Origin: Fimbriimonadales bacterium
GTDB lineage: Bacteria > Armatimonadota > Fimbriimonadia > Fimbriimonadales > GBS-DC
Direction of reading: 5' to 3'
DNA: 64,000 bases
NCBI GenBank assembly: GCA_026003075.1
Contig: BPGO01000001.1
Coordinates: forward strand, 62,001 to 126,000
Shown: positions 38,996 through 48,788 of the stretch, one piece after another
Numbering within the stretch: position 1 is the stretch's first letter
Layout: every line of letters starts with the position of its first letter
Notes under the pieces: model-generated
The model's input: the letters and a program-made list of their open reading frames with translations, nothing else
Told to the model about the DNA's origin: nothing
The model's database searches: none
Program-made: the position numbers and the translations under genes

Positions 38996-39004
38996 GATTG
39001 ACCC

Positions 39005-39502
39005 TCACTTCCCATGGTGGGCTGCGTATAAGCCGCGAATGTAGATAATCTGCCCTGCGTGATACACATCGTGTTCCGCGAGCATCAGAAACAGGTCGCC
39101 TGTGGGCATGCGTCCACCGCCCCAGTAGGGGCGTTCCACTTCGAGGTCATCGTCGGTCAGGGGCGCAAGCGCATCGAGGGTGGTCTCGTAGCCTTCCTGT
39201 GCAATCTGTAGCGCGGCGTTCAAATTGCCCCCCATCGCGCGGAAACGATGCTCCATCGCCTGCCAGTCGACACCCCCTTCGCCGAACGCGGTTGAAATCT
39301 GCACCAGTTTATCCGCGCCGAGGTGGAAGATAATTTTCAGGATCGAGCCGTCCGCCCAGCGATAGCCCTTGTAGCCCGTGGGCGGAATCCAACGCGCCTC
39401 TTCCTCGCTCAGGTTGCGCACAGCGGTCTTGAAACTGTGCCATGGGCTGCCCTCGTAGCTGCGTATCAGCAGTTCCTTTAGAAAGTTCACTCGCGTCTTC
39501 AT
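39005..39502 (-). CDS. DinB-family protein
   Basis: KIIFHLGADKLVQIS; LAEHDVYHAGQIIYIRGLY. Confidence 0.8.
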   Translation of the reverse strand: MKTRVNFLKELLIRSYEGSPWHSFKTAVRNLSEEEARWIPPTGYKGYRWADGSILKIIFHLGADKLVQISTAFGEGGVDWQAMEHRFRAMGGNLNAALQIAQEGYETTLDALAPLTDDDLEVERPYWGGGRMPTGDLFLMLAEHDVYHAGQIIYIRGLYAAHHGK

Positions 39503-39595
39503 CGGTGTTCCCCTACAGATTGTACCATGAGGGGGTTCCTCGGCAGGAGTCGCACCTGCACGGGCGAAAATTGCCTGCCCGGCAGGAGACGAGCG

Positions 39596-41797
39596 ATGCT
39601 TATCGAAACCCTACTCACGACAGGACTATTGAGTATGCAACCGCCGACCTACAAACTGCAGCCCTATCTACAGGATCGGAGTGTCTACTACACGGTTCAG
39701 CATGGGTTGCCGGATGCGCCTGTGCTGGCGATTACGATTGCAGGCGATCGGCTCTACGCGGGTACCTCCAAAGGCGTCGCCGTTGCGCTCCTCGGTCAGC
39801 CTAATCAGTGGCGTGTTGGCTCTACCCAGCCCCTGCGTGCCCTTGCGACCGACAACGCAGGCAACGTGTACGGAATTGGGGGCGCGTCGCTGTATCAGAT
39901 TACGCCACACGGTGAGACGCGCTTGCTGTATACTGCTGACGACGAACTCATCGGGCTACAGCCAGCGCGCGAGGGAGGGTGGTGGCTACTCACCGCAAAT
40001 CGGCTCCTGCGCTACGAGGGCGACTCCATCCGCGAAACTTACGACGCACCCGCTAATCGGCAGTTCCGCTGGTTCCACCAAGACGCGCGCGGGCGCATTT
40101 TCGCGTTTGCTGAGGGAGAATTAGAACGGCGCTGTTATCGCTTGGAGGGCGGGCAGTGGCGATTGCTGGAGGTCAGCGATAATCGGGGGCGCTATTACGA
40201 CGATGTTTGGCTCTGCGCCGCCAGCGACGCCATCGGGCACCTCTGGATAGGCGCACGGTCGGGACTAATTCTCAGCGATGGCGAGGGCTGGTTCCTTGCA
40301 CGCGAGGTGTATGACGGCGTCCCCACGGTTCCCGCCGCGCCCACAACCGAACTGATTCCCCCCTACGGCTTCATTCGCTGCCTCGCGTTCGCTCCGAATG
40401 GCGACCTCTGGGCAGGAACGCCCGAGGGCGCGTGCCGACTGCGCGACGGCAAATGGAGCTACTTCTGGGGCAAACGCTGGCTACCGGGCAACCAAGTGTA
40501 TGCCATCGCTCTCGACGCCCAGAACCGCGCCTGGATCGCCACCGATAAAGGCGTCGCGTGTATCGAATCGGTGACGATGACCCTGCGCGAGAAAGCGGAA
40601 CACTATGAGCGACTCATCGCCCTGCGCCACAATCGGAATGGCTTCGTGACCAACTGCGACTGGGACGACCCCAACGATCCCGACAGTTGGAAAATCGAGG
40701 CGAGCGATAACGACGGGCTGTGGACGGCGGTTTACTGCGCCGCGCAGGTGTTTCAATACGCCACTACAAAAGACCCTGCCGCCCGCGAGCGCGCCCGCAA
40801 ATCGTTCAACGCTCTGCTGGAACTGGAGCGGCTCACAGGCATTCCCGGCTTCCCCGCTCGCAGCATCATCCGCAAAGACGAAACCCGCTACCACCAATCT
40901 ACGGGCGAATGGCACGAATCGCCCGTAGACCCCAACTTCATTTGGAAAGGCGACACCAGTTCCGACGAACTGGATGGGCACTACTTTATCTGGGCGGTCT
41001 ATTACGACCTGTGCGCCGATGATGCCGAAAAAGAGCGCATTCGCGGTGTGGTGCGGCGCGTCACAGACCACCTGATGCAAAACAACTGGCGACTCATCGA
41101 CAAAGACGGAAAACCCACCCGCTGGGCGATTTTCAATCCCGAAGCGGTTAACGACGACCCCGTTTGGGAAGAAGAGCGTGGGCTAAACTCACTTTCCCTA
41201 CTCTCGCACCTCAAAGTGGCTTATCACATCACAGGCGACGCAAAGTACCAGCAGGCGTATGAGGAGCTGATTCGCAAACACCACTATCTCCTCAACGCCG
41301 TGACGCAAAAGATGCTCCCCCCCTACTCTATCAACCACTCCGATGACCAGCTGGCGTTTTTGTGCTATTATCCCTTCCTGCTCTACGAGACGAACCCCAA
41401 CTATCGGCGTCTCTGGCTGATGAGTTTGGAGCGCAGTTGGCAGATTGAGCGACCGGAGCGGAGTCCCCTGTTCAATTTCATCTATGGCGCACTTACAGGC
41501 AAGCCTTGCGATGTGGAAGCGGCGGTCCAGACGCTGCAGGAGTGGCCCCTCGACCTGCGCAACTGGGAGTGCCGCAACAGTCATCGGCTCGACATCACGC
41601 TGGATACCAGCAAAGGACGCTTTGGTGAGTGGCAGTCGGTGCAGATTGTGCCCTACAGCGAGCGCGTCGTAATGCGCTGGAACGGCAACCCGTACCGACT
41701 GGACGGCGGCGACCCGCGGGGCAGGCGTGAAGACGACGGCAGCGCATTCCTCCTCCCCTACTGGATGGGCAGGTACCACCGACTAATCGAAGAGTAG
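39596..41797 (+). CDS. Protein with two-component-regulator-type propeller repeats and C-terminal alpha/alpha-barrel-like region
   Basis: GHLWIGARSGLILSDGEGW, GDLWAGTPEGACRLRDGKW, NRAWIATDKGVACIE. Confidence 0.65.
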   Translation: MLIETLLTTGLLSMQPPTYKLQPYLQDRSVYYTVQHGLPDAPVLAITIAGDRLYAGTSKGVAVALLGQPNQWRVGSTQPLRALATDNAGNVYGIGGASLYQITPHGETRLLYTADDELIGLQPAREGGWWLLTANRLLRYEGDSIRETYDAPANRQFRWFHQDARGRIFAFAEGELERRCYRLEGGQWRLLEVSDNRGRYYDDVWLCAASDAIGHLWIGARSGLILSDGEGWFLAREVYDGVPTVPAAPTTELIPPYGFIRCLAFAPNGDLWAGTPEGACRLRDGKWSYFWGKRWLPGNQVYAIALDAQNRAWIATDKGVACIESVTMTLREKAEHYERLIALRHNRNGFVTNCDWDDPNDPDSWKIEASDNDGLWTAVYCAAQVFQYATTKDPAARERARKSFNALLELERLTGIPGFPARSIIRKDETRYHQSTGEWHESPVDPNFIWKGDTSSDELDGHYFIWAVYYDLCADDAEKERIRGVVRRVTDHLMQNNWRLIDKDGKPTRWAIFNPEAVNDDPVWEEERGLNSLSLLSHLKVAYHITGDAKYQQAYEELIRKHHYLLNAVTQKMLPPYSINHSDDQLAFLCYYPFLLYETNPNYRRLWLMSLERSWQIERPERSPLFNFIYGALTGKPCDVEAAVQTLQEWPLDLRNWECRNSHRLDITLDTSKGRFGEWQSVQIVPYSERVVMRWNGNPYRLDGGDPRGRREDDGSAFLLPYWMGRYHRLIEE

Positions 41798-41813
41798 CCC
41801 CCGTTGTGCCCGG

Positions 41814-42551
41814 CTAATTCCAAGGCGTGGGCACGCGGTTGGGGTCTTCGATGCGCCGCGTTTCCACCAGCACGCCTTGCTCGCTCAGCTCGCGGGCATG
41901 GCTCTCTGCCTTCCGTCGGGGCAGGTTCGTGAGCAGTGTTACGGGAACCGTCTCTAACAGTTTCTTCACATCGGGGCGGTTCAGGTCTAAAAACCGCTCC
42001 AGCGCCAAAATCGCCTGCTCCTCTTTGAGACGATCTACCCCCAATAGCACCAACTCGTACGGCGTCGGGTCGTCTTGGGGCAAGGGCATTCCAACGGGTA
42101 CGCGCCCCGTTGTGCGGATGGGGAACTCACGCTGACACTGTTCACAGATCGCCGCCGCCGCCTTCACTGATACCTGCTCCATCGAGCCACAGTGGGGACA
42201 CTTGACCGCAATCACCTCCATCACGCGCCCGTTCTCAATCGGCACGCGCTTGAGGCAGTGTTCGCAAGTGAAGTCCATCTGAGGCGGCGCAACCAGTATG
42301 GTCTCTTTATGGCAGAAGGGACACTCCACCGGGTAGGCAGGGACTTTGGTGGTTTTGTAGTACGACCACCCTGCATAGCCCCACGCGCCGAGCCAGATCA
42401 GTGCAAACCCCCAAGAGAACGAGTAAAACATCCCGCCATATCGCCAAAACAGAAAAGTCAGCGCCAACGCCACCAGCCCGACAATACCGTAAATCACTGC
42501 TTGGGTCAGTTCCTTCTCTACAGCGTCGGAACGCTTAATCGGTTCGTCCAC
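41814..42551 (-). CDS. Membrane protein with zinc-ribbon-like CxxC pairs
   Basis: Two TM segments; CPFCHKE...CEHCLKR, CPHCGSM...CEQCQRE. Confidence 0.6.
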   Translation of the reverse strand: MDEPIKRSDAVEKELTQAVIYGIVGLVALALTFLFWRYGGMFYSFSWGFALIWLGAWGYAGWSYYKTTKVPAYPVECPFCHKETILVAPPQMDFTCEHCLKRVPIENGRVMEVIAVKCPHCGSMEQVSVKAAAAICEQCQREFPIRTTGRVPVGMPLPQDDPTPYELVLLGVDRLKEEQAILALERFLDLNRPDVKKLLETVPVTLLTNLPRRKAESHARELSEQGVLVETRRIEDPNRVPTPWN

Positions 42552-42648
42552 GCTCTCGCCTCCTGGCTATAGATACGGCGGTTCAGCAGGCGATTCCTGC
42601 CACTCCGTGGCACAAAGACGAGTACTTTCAACGAATGGCTCGCCCAGA

Positions 42649-43737
42649 CTACTCGGCAGTACTATAAGCGCGGACGTTCGAGCCTGCCCCCAGCACGGCG
42701 TTCCGTAGGCGTACATGGGGTTCAATTACGCACTCGTCGTCGAGGATGCAGTCTACCAACTGGCAACCGTCGCCGATTTGCACGCGCTCGCCCAAGATAC
42801 AGCCATGCAACGTGCTGCCCCCCCCGATAGCGCATCCCGCCCCGACCACCGTGTAGCCGCTGAGCCGCACACGCGATTCGATAGTGACATTGTCACCGAT
42901 TTGGCAGCCGGGTTCAATTTCGGCGTCGGGGGCAATCTCCACTTCCGAGCCAAGCCAGTAGCCGTGTTCAGTGCAGCGTCCTGCAGGGGGTAGAGCGGTC
43001 TTGACCGCGCCGCTGAGCAGGGCGCGCGTGGCACGAATGTACTGCGCGGGGCGCCCGATATCGAGCCAGAAGCCCACGCCCTCCACCCCATACACGGGCA
43101 CACCTTCCGCCAGAATCTGCGGATAGAACTCACGCTCAATCGAGCAAGGGCGCAGGGGAATGCGTGCCAGCGTCTCAGGCTCCATCACATAGATCCCTGC
43201 GTTGATGAAGTCGCTGCCCTCCATCGGCTCGCCTCGATCGGCGGCGCGTTTCTGCTCTTCGGTGGGTTCCATAAACGCCTGCACGCGCCCATCCTCGGCG
43301 ACCTGAATCACTCCGTAGGGGTGCGGTCGCTGCACGCGGTAGAGGGTGAGCGTGACCTGCGCTCGGTTCTCGATATGTCGGCGCACGATACTGCCGATGT
43401 CGAAATCGGTGAGGATGTCGCCGTTGAACACAATCGCGCGGTCGGGGGGTAAGCCTTCGACGGCGTTGCGGATGGCGCCTGCTGTGCCCAGCGGCTCGCG
43501 TTCTACGGCATAGCGCATCCGCACGCCGAACCGACTGCCGTCGCCAAAGTGCGCTTCGATTCGGTCGGCAAGGTAGTTCGTAGCGAACACGATTTCGTCC
43601 GCGCCTGCGGCTTTGAGTTGCGCCACCTGATACTCCAGAAACGCGCGGTTGGCGACGGGCATCAACGGTTTCGGGCGGCGCAAAGTGAGCGGGCGCAACC
43701 GCGTGCCGAACCCACCTGCGATAATCACACCTCTCAA
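42649..43737 (-). CDS. NDP-sugar pyrophosphorylase / nucleotidyltransferase with left-handed beta-helix
   Basis: MRGVIIAGGFGTRLRPLTLRRPKPLMPVANRAFLEYQ; hexapeptide repeats at C-terminus. Confidence 0.9.
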   Translation of the reverse strand: MRGVIIAGGFGTRLRPLTLRRPKPLMPVANRAFLEYQVAQLKAAGADEIVFATNYLADRIEAHFGDGSRFGVRMRYAVEREPLGTAGAIRNAVEGLPPDRAIVFNGDILTDFDIGSIVRRHIENRAQVTLTLYRVQRPHPYGVIQVAEDGRVQAFMEPTEEQKRAADRGEPMEGSDFINAGIYVMEPETLARIPLRPCSIEREFYPQILAEGVPVYGVEGVGFWLDIGRPAQYIRATRALLSGAVKTALPPAGRCTEHGYWLGSEVEIAPDAEIEPGCQIGDNVTIESRVRLSGYTVVGAGCAIGGGSTLHGCILGERVQIGDGCQLVDCILDDECVIEPHVRLRNAVLGAGSNVRAYSTAE

Positions 43738-43842
43738 CGGTCAGTTCCTCCCAGCATCGGGTTCAAGTGTACCTTATGGGACAGGCGGTGCGTGCAAGCA
43801 CCGCTGGGAACACGACCACTTCCACATCCAACGGCTGCTCGC

Positions 43843-44023
43843 TCATAGTGATAAGATACCCGCTATCTGAAGATGTTCCTGCTGGTGCTGCCGCAGGATG
43901 AACCGAACCTCCTCCAAAGTGCGCATCGTGTTGGAATCATACCCCACTCCTCTCCTGCGTAAACGCGGCGATGGCATCCCCCACATCCAGCATGTCCCTC
44001 AAAAAGAGGTGTATGTCGCGGCT
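43843..44023 (-). pseudogene. Possible relic of HepT (HEPN) and MntA (nucleotidyltransferase) genes
   Basis: Reverse-strand peptides SRDIHLFLRDMLDVGDAIAAFTQERSGV* and MRTLEEVRFILRQHQQEHLQIAGILSL* resemble N-termini of HepT/DUF86 and MNT-type proteins. Confidence 0.3.
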
Positions 44024-44068
44024 CACGGGCGCACCAAATCGGTAGCATGTTCTCTCGGATTTCGGCAT

Positions 44069-44104
44069 GCGTTGAAGGTGGTTGGAAAGCATCCCCCGCT
44101 CAGC
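44069..44104. repeat. 36-bp direct repeat, copy A
   Basis: GCGTTGAAGGTGGTTGGAAAGCATCCCCCGCTCAGC identical at 46046-46081. Confidence 0.9.
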
Positions 44105-44355
44105 GGTCAGGTTTTTGATGAATTTTAAGGAGTATAATGAAATCGAGAGGCAATGCGGGGTGCGCGTTGCCCAAAACAGACAAACAATCAGTGGACGCCG
44201 CGTGGTCGCGGCGGCGCGGTGGTCTTCCACGACAGTGGATCTGCTGCAGGGCGATGGCCTCTCAGGGGCTTTGGGACTGCGGGGAAGCGCCGCCAATGGG
44301 AAGGGGTTTCCTTTCCCAATCAGAAACCCAATACCAAAAAAGGAGGCTCAGAACG

Positions 44356-45076
44356 ATGAAACGAGAGCGCAGTATCTGGCTTGTGTTGAGCGTGTTGGTG
44401 AGCGTGGTGCTGGGTGCAGGCACCCGTGTCTGTGCGCAATCGCTGACCTGGCTGGGCACGCTGGGAGGTGGTTTGAGCTATGCGAATGGCGTCTCTTCGG
44501 ACGGCGCGGTGGTGGTCGGCTGGGCACACAACGCCAGCGGGCTATGCCGTGCCTTTCGCTGGACCTCATCGGGCGGGATGCAGGATCTCGGCACGCTGGG
44601 CGGTGCATGAGAGCTGTGCGTATGGCGTTTCTGCGGACGGCGCGGTGGTGGTCGGCTGGCACATTCACTGCCAGCGCGGTTATGGTCGTGCCTTTCGCTG
44701 GACTTCATCGGGCGGGATGCAGAATCTCGGCACGCTGGGCGGTGCTGGGAGCGCTGCGCGTTGGCGTCTCTGCGGACGGCTCGGTGGTGGTCGGCTGGGC
44801 ACAAAACGCCAGCGGGCAAGCCGTGCCTTTCGCTGGACGGCGTCGGGCGGCATGGAAGACCTGAATAGCACCTACGCCAGCCTGCTCACCAATGGCTCAG
44901 TGCTTGTGGCTGCTTACGCCATCTCGCCCGACGGACGCTATATTGTGGGGCAGGGCTACAACGCCGCCACTGGACGCAGGGAAGCGTTCCTGCTGGATAC
45001 GGTGCCGGAGCCTGCCAGCCTGTTGGCGTTAGGGGCGGGACTGGCGGGGCTGCTGGTTCGGCGTCGGCGTTGCTAA
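44356..45076 (+). pseudogene. HAF-repeat extracellular protein with PEP-CTERM anchor, frameshifted
   Basis: RBS AAAGGAGG; signal peptide; WLGTLGG..SYANGVSSDGAVVVGWAHN..AFRWTSSGGMQDLGTLGG repeats spread over three frames; ends VPEPASLLALGAGLAGLLVRRRRC. Confidence 0.75.
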
Positions 45077-45123
45077 CGCGCGCCTCCCCTGCGCCTTCTG
45101 CGCCACGAAGACCGATGCGAGTG

Positions 45124-45147
45124 GGGGCAGACCTGCGTGTCTGCCCC
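45124..45147. repeat. Palindrome GGGGCAGACCTGCGTGTCTGCCCC (second copy of 31087-31110)
   Basis: 24/24 identical to the copy at 31087; lies between convergent genes. Confidence 0.85.
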
Positions 45148-45165
45148 CTTTCCCTATTGGTTCGG

Positions 45166-45810
45166 TTAGCCTCCCAAAGTCACGGCTTCTTCGGGGCTGG
45201 GCGTGCCGAGGTCGCGTTCGCGTGTGCCCCGATACGCCACCCGAAAATAGAACCGCTGCGGCGCGCCCCGATATTCCCACACATAGGGGCTTGCCGTGTC
45301 GAACGCCAGCAGGCGATAGTCGCTCTCGCCCTCCGCGCGCACATAGATGTTCGCCCCAATCGCCCAGTCGGGCTTGCCGTTGCGGGTCTCGTCGTCGGGG
45401 TTCGTGCCGAAATGCACCGTCACGCGCCCCGCATCCACCTCCAGCCGCACGCCAGGGATTTCAGGACCGACGCCCCGACGCTGGCGCGGTTTGGGCACAT
45501 TCAAGCCCAGATTCGCCCGCAGCGCGTCGGTCATATTCGGGTGGCGGTTAATCCGTTGCGCCATCTGTCGGAAGAGCCGTTCCGCCGCGTCGCGCGAGTC
45601 GGTTTTGGCTTCCGACGCCGTGCGGTAGGCAATCAGCGCGTTCTGAAAGGCGCCCAACTTCGTCTGGAAGTCGTTGCGGGCGTTGGTCAGCGGGGTCAAG
45701 TCCGCCGCCACCAGCCCGAAGGTCGCCAAGTTCGCGTTCAGCACCGTCAGAAAGTTGTTCATCCACGCCAGAAGGTCCTGGTCGCTCTTTGGAATATAGT
45801 CGCGTGCCAT
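45166..45810 (-). CDS. Conserved hypothetical protein
   Basis: RBS GGAGG before ATG 45810; MARDYIPKSDQDLLAWMNNFLTVLNANLATFGL... Confidence 0.65.
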   Translation of the reverse strand: MARDYIPKSDQDLLAWMNNFLTVLNANLATFGLVAADLTPLTNARNDFQTKLGAFQNALIAYRTASEAKTDSRDAAERLFRQMAQRINRHPNMTDALRANLGLNVPKPRQRRGVGPEIPGVRLEVDAGRVTVHFGTNPDDETRNGKPDWAIGANIYVRAEGESDYRLLAFDTASPYVWEYRGAPQRFYFRVAYRGTRERDLGTPSPEEAVTLGG

Positions 45811-45888
45811 CACTGTGCCTCCTATAGGGATTGGTGTTCCACCTGGCATCGCCATCTCCTGCTATGATGTGTCCGATCGAGGGTTAGG

Positions 45889-46051
45889 AAGTTCCCCGTC
45901 GTTGAGGTTATCGTTTCCGTCGTCGAGGTTATCGTTTCCGTCGTCAAGGTTATCGTTTCCGTCGTCAAGGTTATCGTTTCCATCGCCTACGTTATCGATT
46001 CCGTCGTCAAGGTTATCGTTTCCGTCGTCAAGGTTATCGTTTCTGGCGTTG
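45889..46051. repeat. Minisatellite, 21-bp unit AGGTTATCGTTTCCGTCGTCA, about 7 units
   Basis: Units begin at 45905, 45926, 45947, 45968, 45989, 46010, 46031; degenerate first half-unit. Confidence 0.95.
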
Positions 46052-46081
46052 AAGGTGGTTGGAAAGCATCCCCCGCTCAGC
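46046..46081. repeat. 36-bp direct repeat, copy B (overlaps histidine kinase stop codon)
   Basis: Identical to 44069-44104. Confidence 0.9.
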
Positions 46082-47831
46082 TGTGCGGTTTAGGGAACAC
46101 CAGCGTGGCGGTCGTGCGTCCGTTTTCGCTAACCATCGTGAATTTGCCGCGCAGGGTGCCGCGCGTGAGGTTGTCGATAATCTTCAGCCCCAGCGTGTTG
46201 CTTTTGCTGGGGTCAAAGTGGGGGGGCAGGGGCGCGCCGTCGTTGGCGACCTGCAGGGTGATTTCGTTTTCGACTTCGCACACCTGCACTTCGATGTGCC
46301 CGATTTCTTGCTCGCGGAAGCCGTGTTCGATGGCGTTTTGGATGAGCTCGTTGAGAATCAGCGCGACGGCGGTGGCGTGTTGCAAAGGCAGCAGCACCTC
46401 GTCGCCTTCCACGCGCGAGTGGATGTGCTTGCCTGGTGGGGTGAGCGCTTGCTTGGTGTTGTGGAGAATGCCCGACGCAATCTTGCGCAGGCTCACCATG
46501 TCCAAGTCCTCACGCGAGAGCAGTTCGTGTACCTGAGCAATTGCCAAAATGCGGCTGAGGCTGTCGTGGATGACCTCTTCGATGGTCTTGTAGCGCGAGT
46601 AGTGCATTTGCAGGCGCATCAGGCTGGCGATTTGTTGCAGGTTGTTTTTCACGCGGTGGTGCATCTCTTGCAGGATGGCGCTGCGCACCATCAGTTTGGC
46701 GTGGTCGATGGCGAGGGCGGCTTGGCTGGCGACGGCTTCCAGCGTGCGCAGCTCCTCGTCGCTGAACAGGTGGGGGCGGTCGGTGTAGCAGTTCAGCACG
46801 CCGATGACCTGCTCGCGCACGCGCAGGGGGACGCAGACCATCGTGTGGAGTCCTTCGCGCTTGGCGAGGTCGGGGAAGCGATAGTCGGGGTGCGCTTGCA
46901 CATCGGGCACGACGAGGATGCGGTCTTCGGCGACGGCGCGCCCCGCGATACTTTCCCCCAGGCGCAGGGGCGGTTTCTGGCGGTACTCCTCGCTCTCGGC
47001 TTGGGTGGCTTTGACCTCCAGCACGCCTTTCTCCTCATCCAGCAGCATCACGGTCACGATTTTGTAGCCCAGCGTGCGCGCGGTCATATGCACGAGTAGC
47101 TGCAGCACCTCTTCCAGATAGAGGTTGCCCGTGAGCGTGCGACTGATTTCCGACAGGGTGGCGACCTGCGTGGCGGTGCGCTCCAGTTGTTCGATACGGC
47201 TGAGTTGGTTCAACGCGCCGGCGAGGTGGCTCGCGATACCCGAAAGCAGGCGGATTTCGTCCTGCTGATACTCTTTGGGGGCACGGGTGCGCACGCTAAT
47301 CACGCCAAACACCTCGTTGCGGGCAAGCAGAGGAACGGCAAGCATACTCTCATACGCCTCTTCGCGCAGGTCGGGGTAGAGTTTGAAGCGGGGGTCTCGG
47401 TAGGCTTCGCGAGCGATAGCGACGGGTTTGCGTTCCCGTGCCACCCAGCCGATGATGCCCTCCCCCGGCTGCAGGCGGATTTGGTTCACATAGCGCGCGT
47501 CCTCACCCGTCGCCGCACGCAAAATCAGCTCGGTGCGCGTCTCGTCGTACAAAAAGATGTGGCAGATGTCGGTCTCGGTGATGCGCGTGGCGATTTCGGC
47601 GATGGACTGGAGCATGCTCTCGGACGCGAGTGCGCTGCCTGTAGCTTCGCTGATGCGCTGTAACGCCTCGATTTCGGCTTCGCGGTCGGCCAGGCGATGC
47701 TGCAGGGCGTGGATGACGCGTCGTGCCTCCTGCAACTCCAGTTCGCGTTGCTGCAGCGCCATCTTCAACGCATTCGGATCGTCGATATTGAGCGGGGCTT
47801 GCCGCCGCCGCCACGAACGCAGGTATCGCAT
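46077..47831 (-). CDS. Sensor histidine kinase with two GAF domains (HisKA_2/HWE-like)
   Basis: GAF motifs; LQEMHHRVKNNLQQIASLMRLQ H-box; LILNELIQNAIEHGF. Confidence 0.88.
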   Translation of the reverse strand: MRYLRSWRRRQAPLNIDDPNALKMALQQRELELQEARRVIHALQHRLADREAEIEALQRISEATGSALASESMLQSIAEIATRITETDICHIFLYDETRTELILRAATGEDARYVNQIRLQPGEGIIGWVARERKPVAIAREAYRDPRFKLYPDLREEAYESMLAVPLLARNEVFGVISVRTRAPKEYQQDEIRLLSGIASHLAGALNQLSRIEQLERTATQVATLSEISRTLTGNLYLEEVLQLLVHMTARTLGYKIVTVMLLDEEKGVLEVKATQAESEEYRQKPPLRLGESIAGRAVAEDRILVVPDVQAHPDYRFPDLAKREGLHTMVCVPLRVREQVIGVLNCYTDRPHLFSDEELRTLEAVASQAALAIDHAKLMVRSAILQEMHHRVKNNLQQIASLMRLQMHYSRYKTIEEVIHDSLSRILAIAQVHELLSREDLDMVSLRKIASGILHNTKQALTPPGKHIHSRVEGDEVLLPLQHATAVALILNELIQNAIEHGFREQEIGHIEVQVCEVENEITLQVANDGAPLPPHFDPSKSNTLGLKIIDNLTRGTLRGKFTMVSENGRTTATLVFPKPHS

Positions 47832-47915
47832 CGATTAATAGTATGGCATGCCTTACCCATCGTGGGAACGCTTTTAACACGCGCTTAACATTCGGAGCAG
47901 GTATCCTTTAATTCG

Positions 47916-48725
47916 GTGGAGCGAGTGATTCAAGAGATGCAATCGGCGACCTCAAGTGCGCAGGCGACGCCCCCTGCGCGCATGTCCACACGCAAACTGA
48001 ACCTCTATTACGGCGATTTCCACGCTTTGAAAGATATCGATCTCGAGATCCGCACAAACAGCATCACCGCGCTCATCGGTCCGTCGGGTTGCGGCAAAAG
48101 TACCTTTCTGCGCTGCCTGAACCGCATGAATGACCTGATCGAAGGCGTGCGTATCACAGGTGAAGTGACTTTAGACGGTAAGAGTATCTACGCCCCCGAT
48201 GTCGATGTGGTGGATCTGCGCAAGCGTGTGGGCATGGTGTTCCAGAAGCCGAACCCGTTTCCGATGAGCATCTACGACAATGTCGCCTATGGCCCTCGCA
48301 TGCACGGCATTCGCGACCGGCGGATTCTCGATCAGATTGTGGAAACCAGTTTGCGTCAGGCGGCGTTATGGAACGAGGTGAAAGATAAACTCCGCCAGTC
48401 TGGCTTGGCGCTTTCAGGCGGGCAGCAGCAGCGTCTGTGCATCGCCCGCGTGCTGGCGGTCAATCCCGAAGTAATCCTACTGGACGAACCGACTTCTGCC
48501 CTTGACCCCACCGCGACTTTCTATATCGAAGAGCTCCTGACCGAGCTGAAAAAGGACTACACCATCGTTATCGTCACCCACGGAATGCAACAAGCAGCCC
48601 GAATCTCCGACTATACAGGCTTCTTTTTGATGGGCGCATTGCACGAATTTGACACCACTGAGAAAATCTTCACCAACCCCAGCAAAAAAGAGACGGAAGA
48701 CTACATCCGCGGAAGGTTCGGTTAG
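47916..48725 (+). CDS. pstB: Phosphate ABC transporter ATP-binding protein PstB
   Basis: [55 protein letters not shown]. Confidence 0.93.
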   Translation: MERVIQEMQSATSSAQATPPARMSTRKLNLYYGDFHALKDIDLEIRTNSITALIGPSGCGKSTFLRCLNRMNDLIEGVRITGEVTLDGKSIYAPDVDVVDLRKRVGMVFQKPNPFPMSIYDNVAYGPRMHGIRDRRILDQIVETSLRQAALWNEVKDKLRQSGLALSGGQQQRLCIARVLAVNPEVILLDEPTSALDPTATFYIEELLTELKKDYTIVIVTHGMQQAARISDYTGFFLMGALHEFDTTEKIFTNPSKKETEDYIRGRFG

Positions 48726-48788
48726 ACCCGCATCCACGCAGCAGGAGCTTTTTCCCTCGCGTCGAACTGTCCCCGCGAGGTGAACTCT

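Noticed and set aside
45889-46051. CRISPR array
   Set aside because: 21-bp units are contiguous tandem copies with no unique spacers.
46059-47099. Plus-strand ORF (346 aa) opposite histidine kinase
   Set aside because: Antisense shadow of GAF/HisKA kinase; low-complexity composition.
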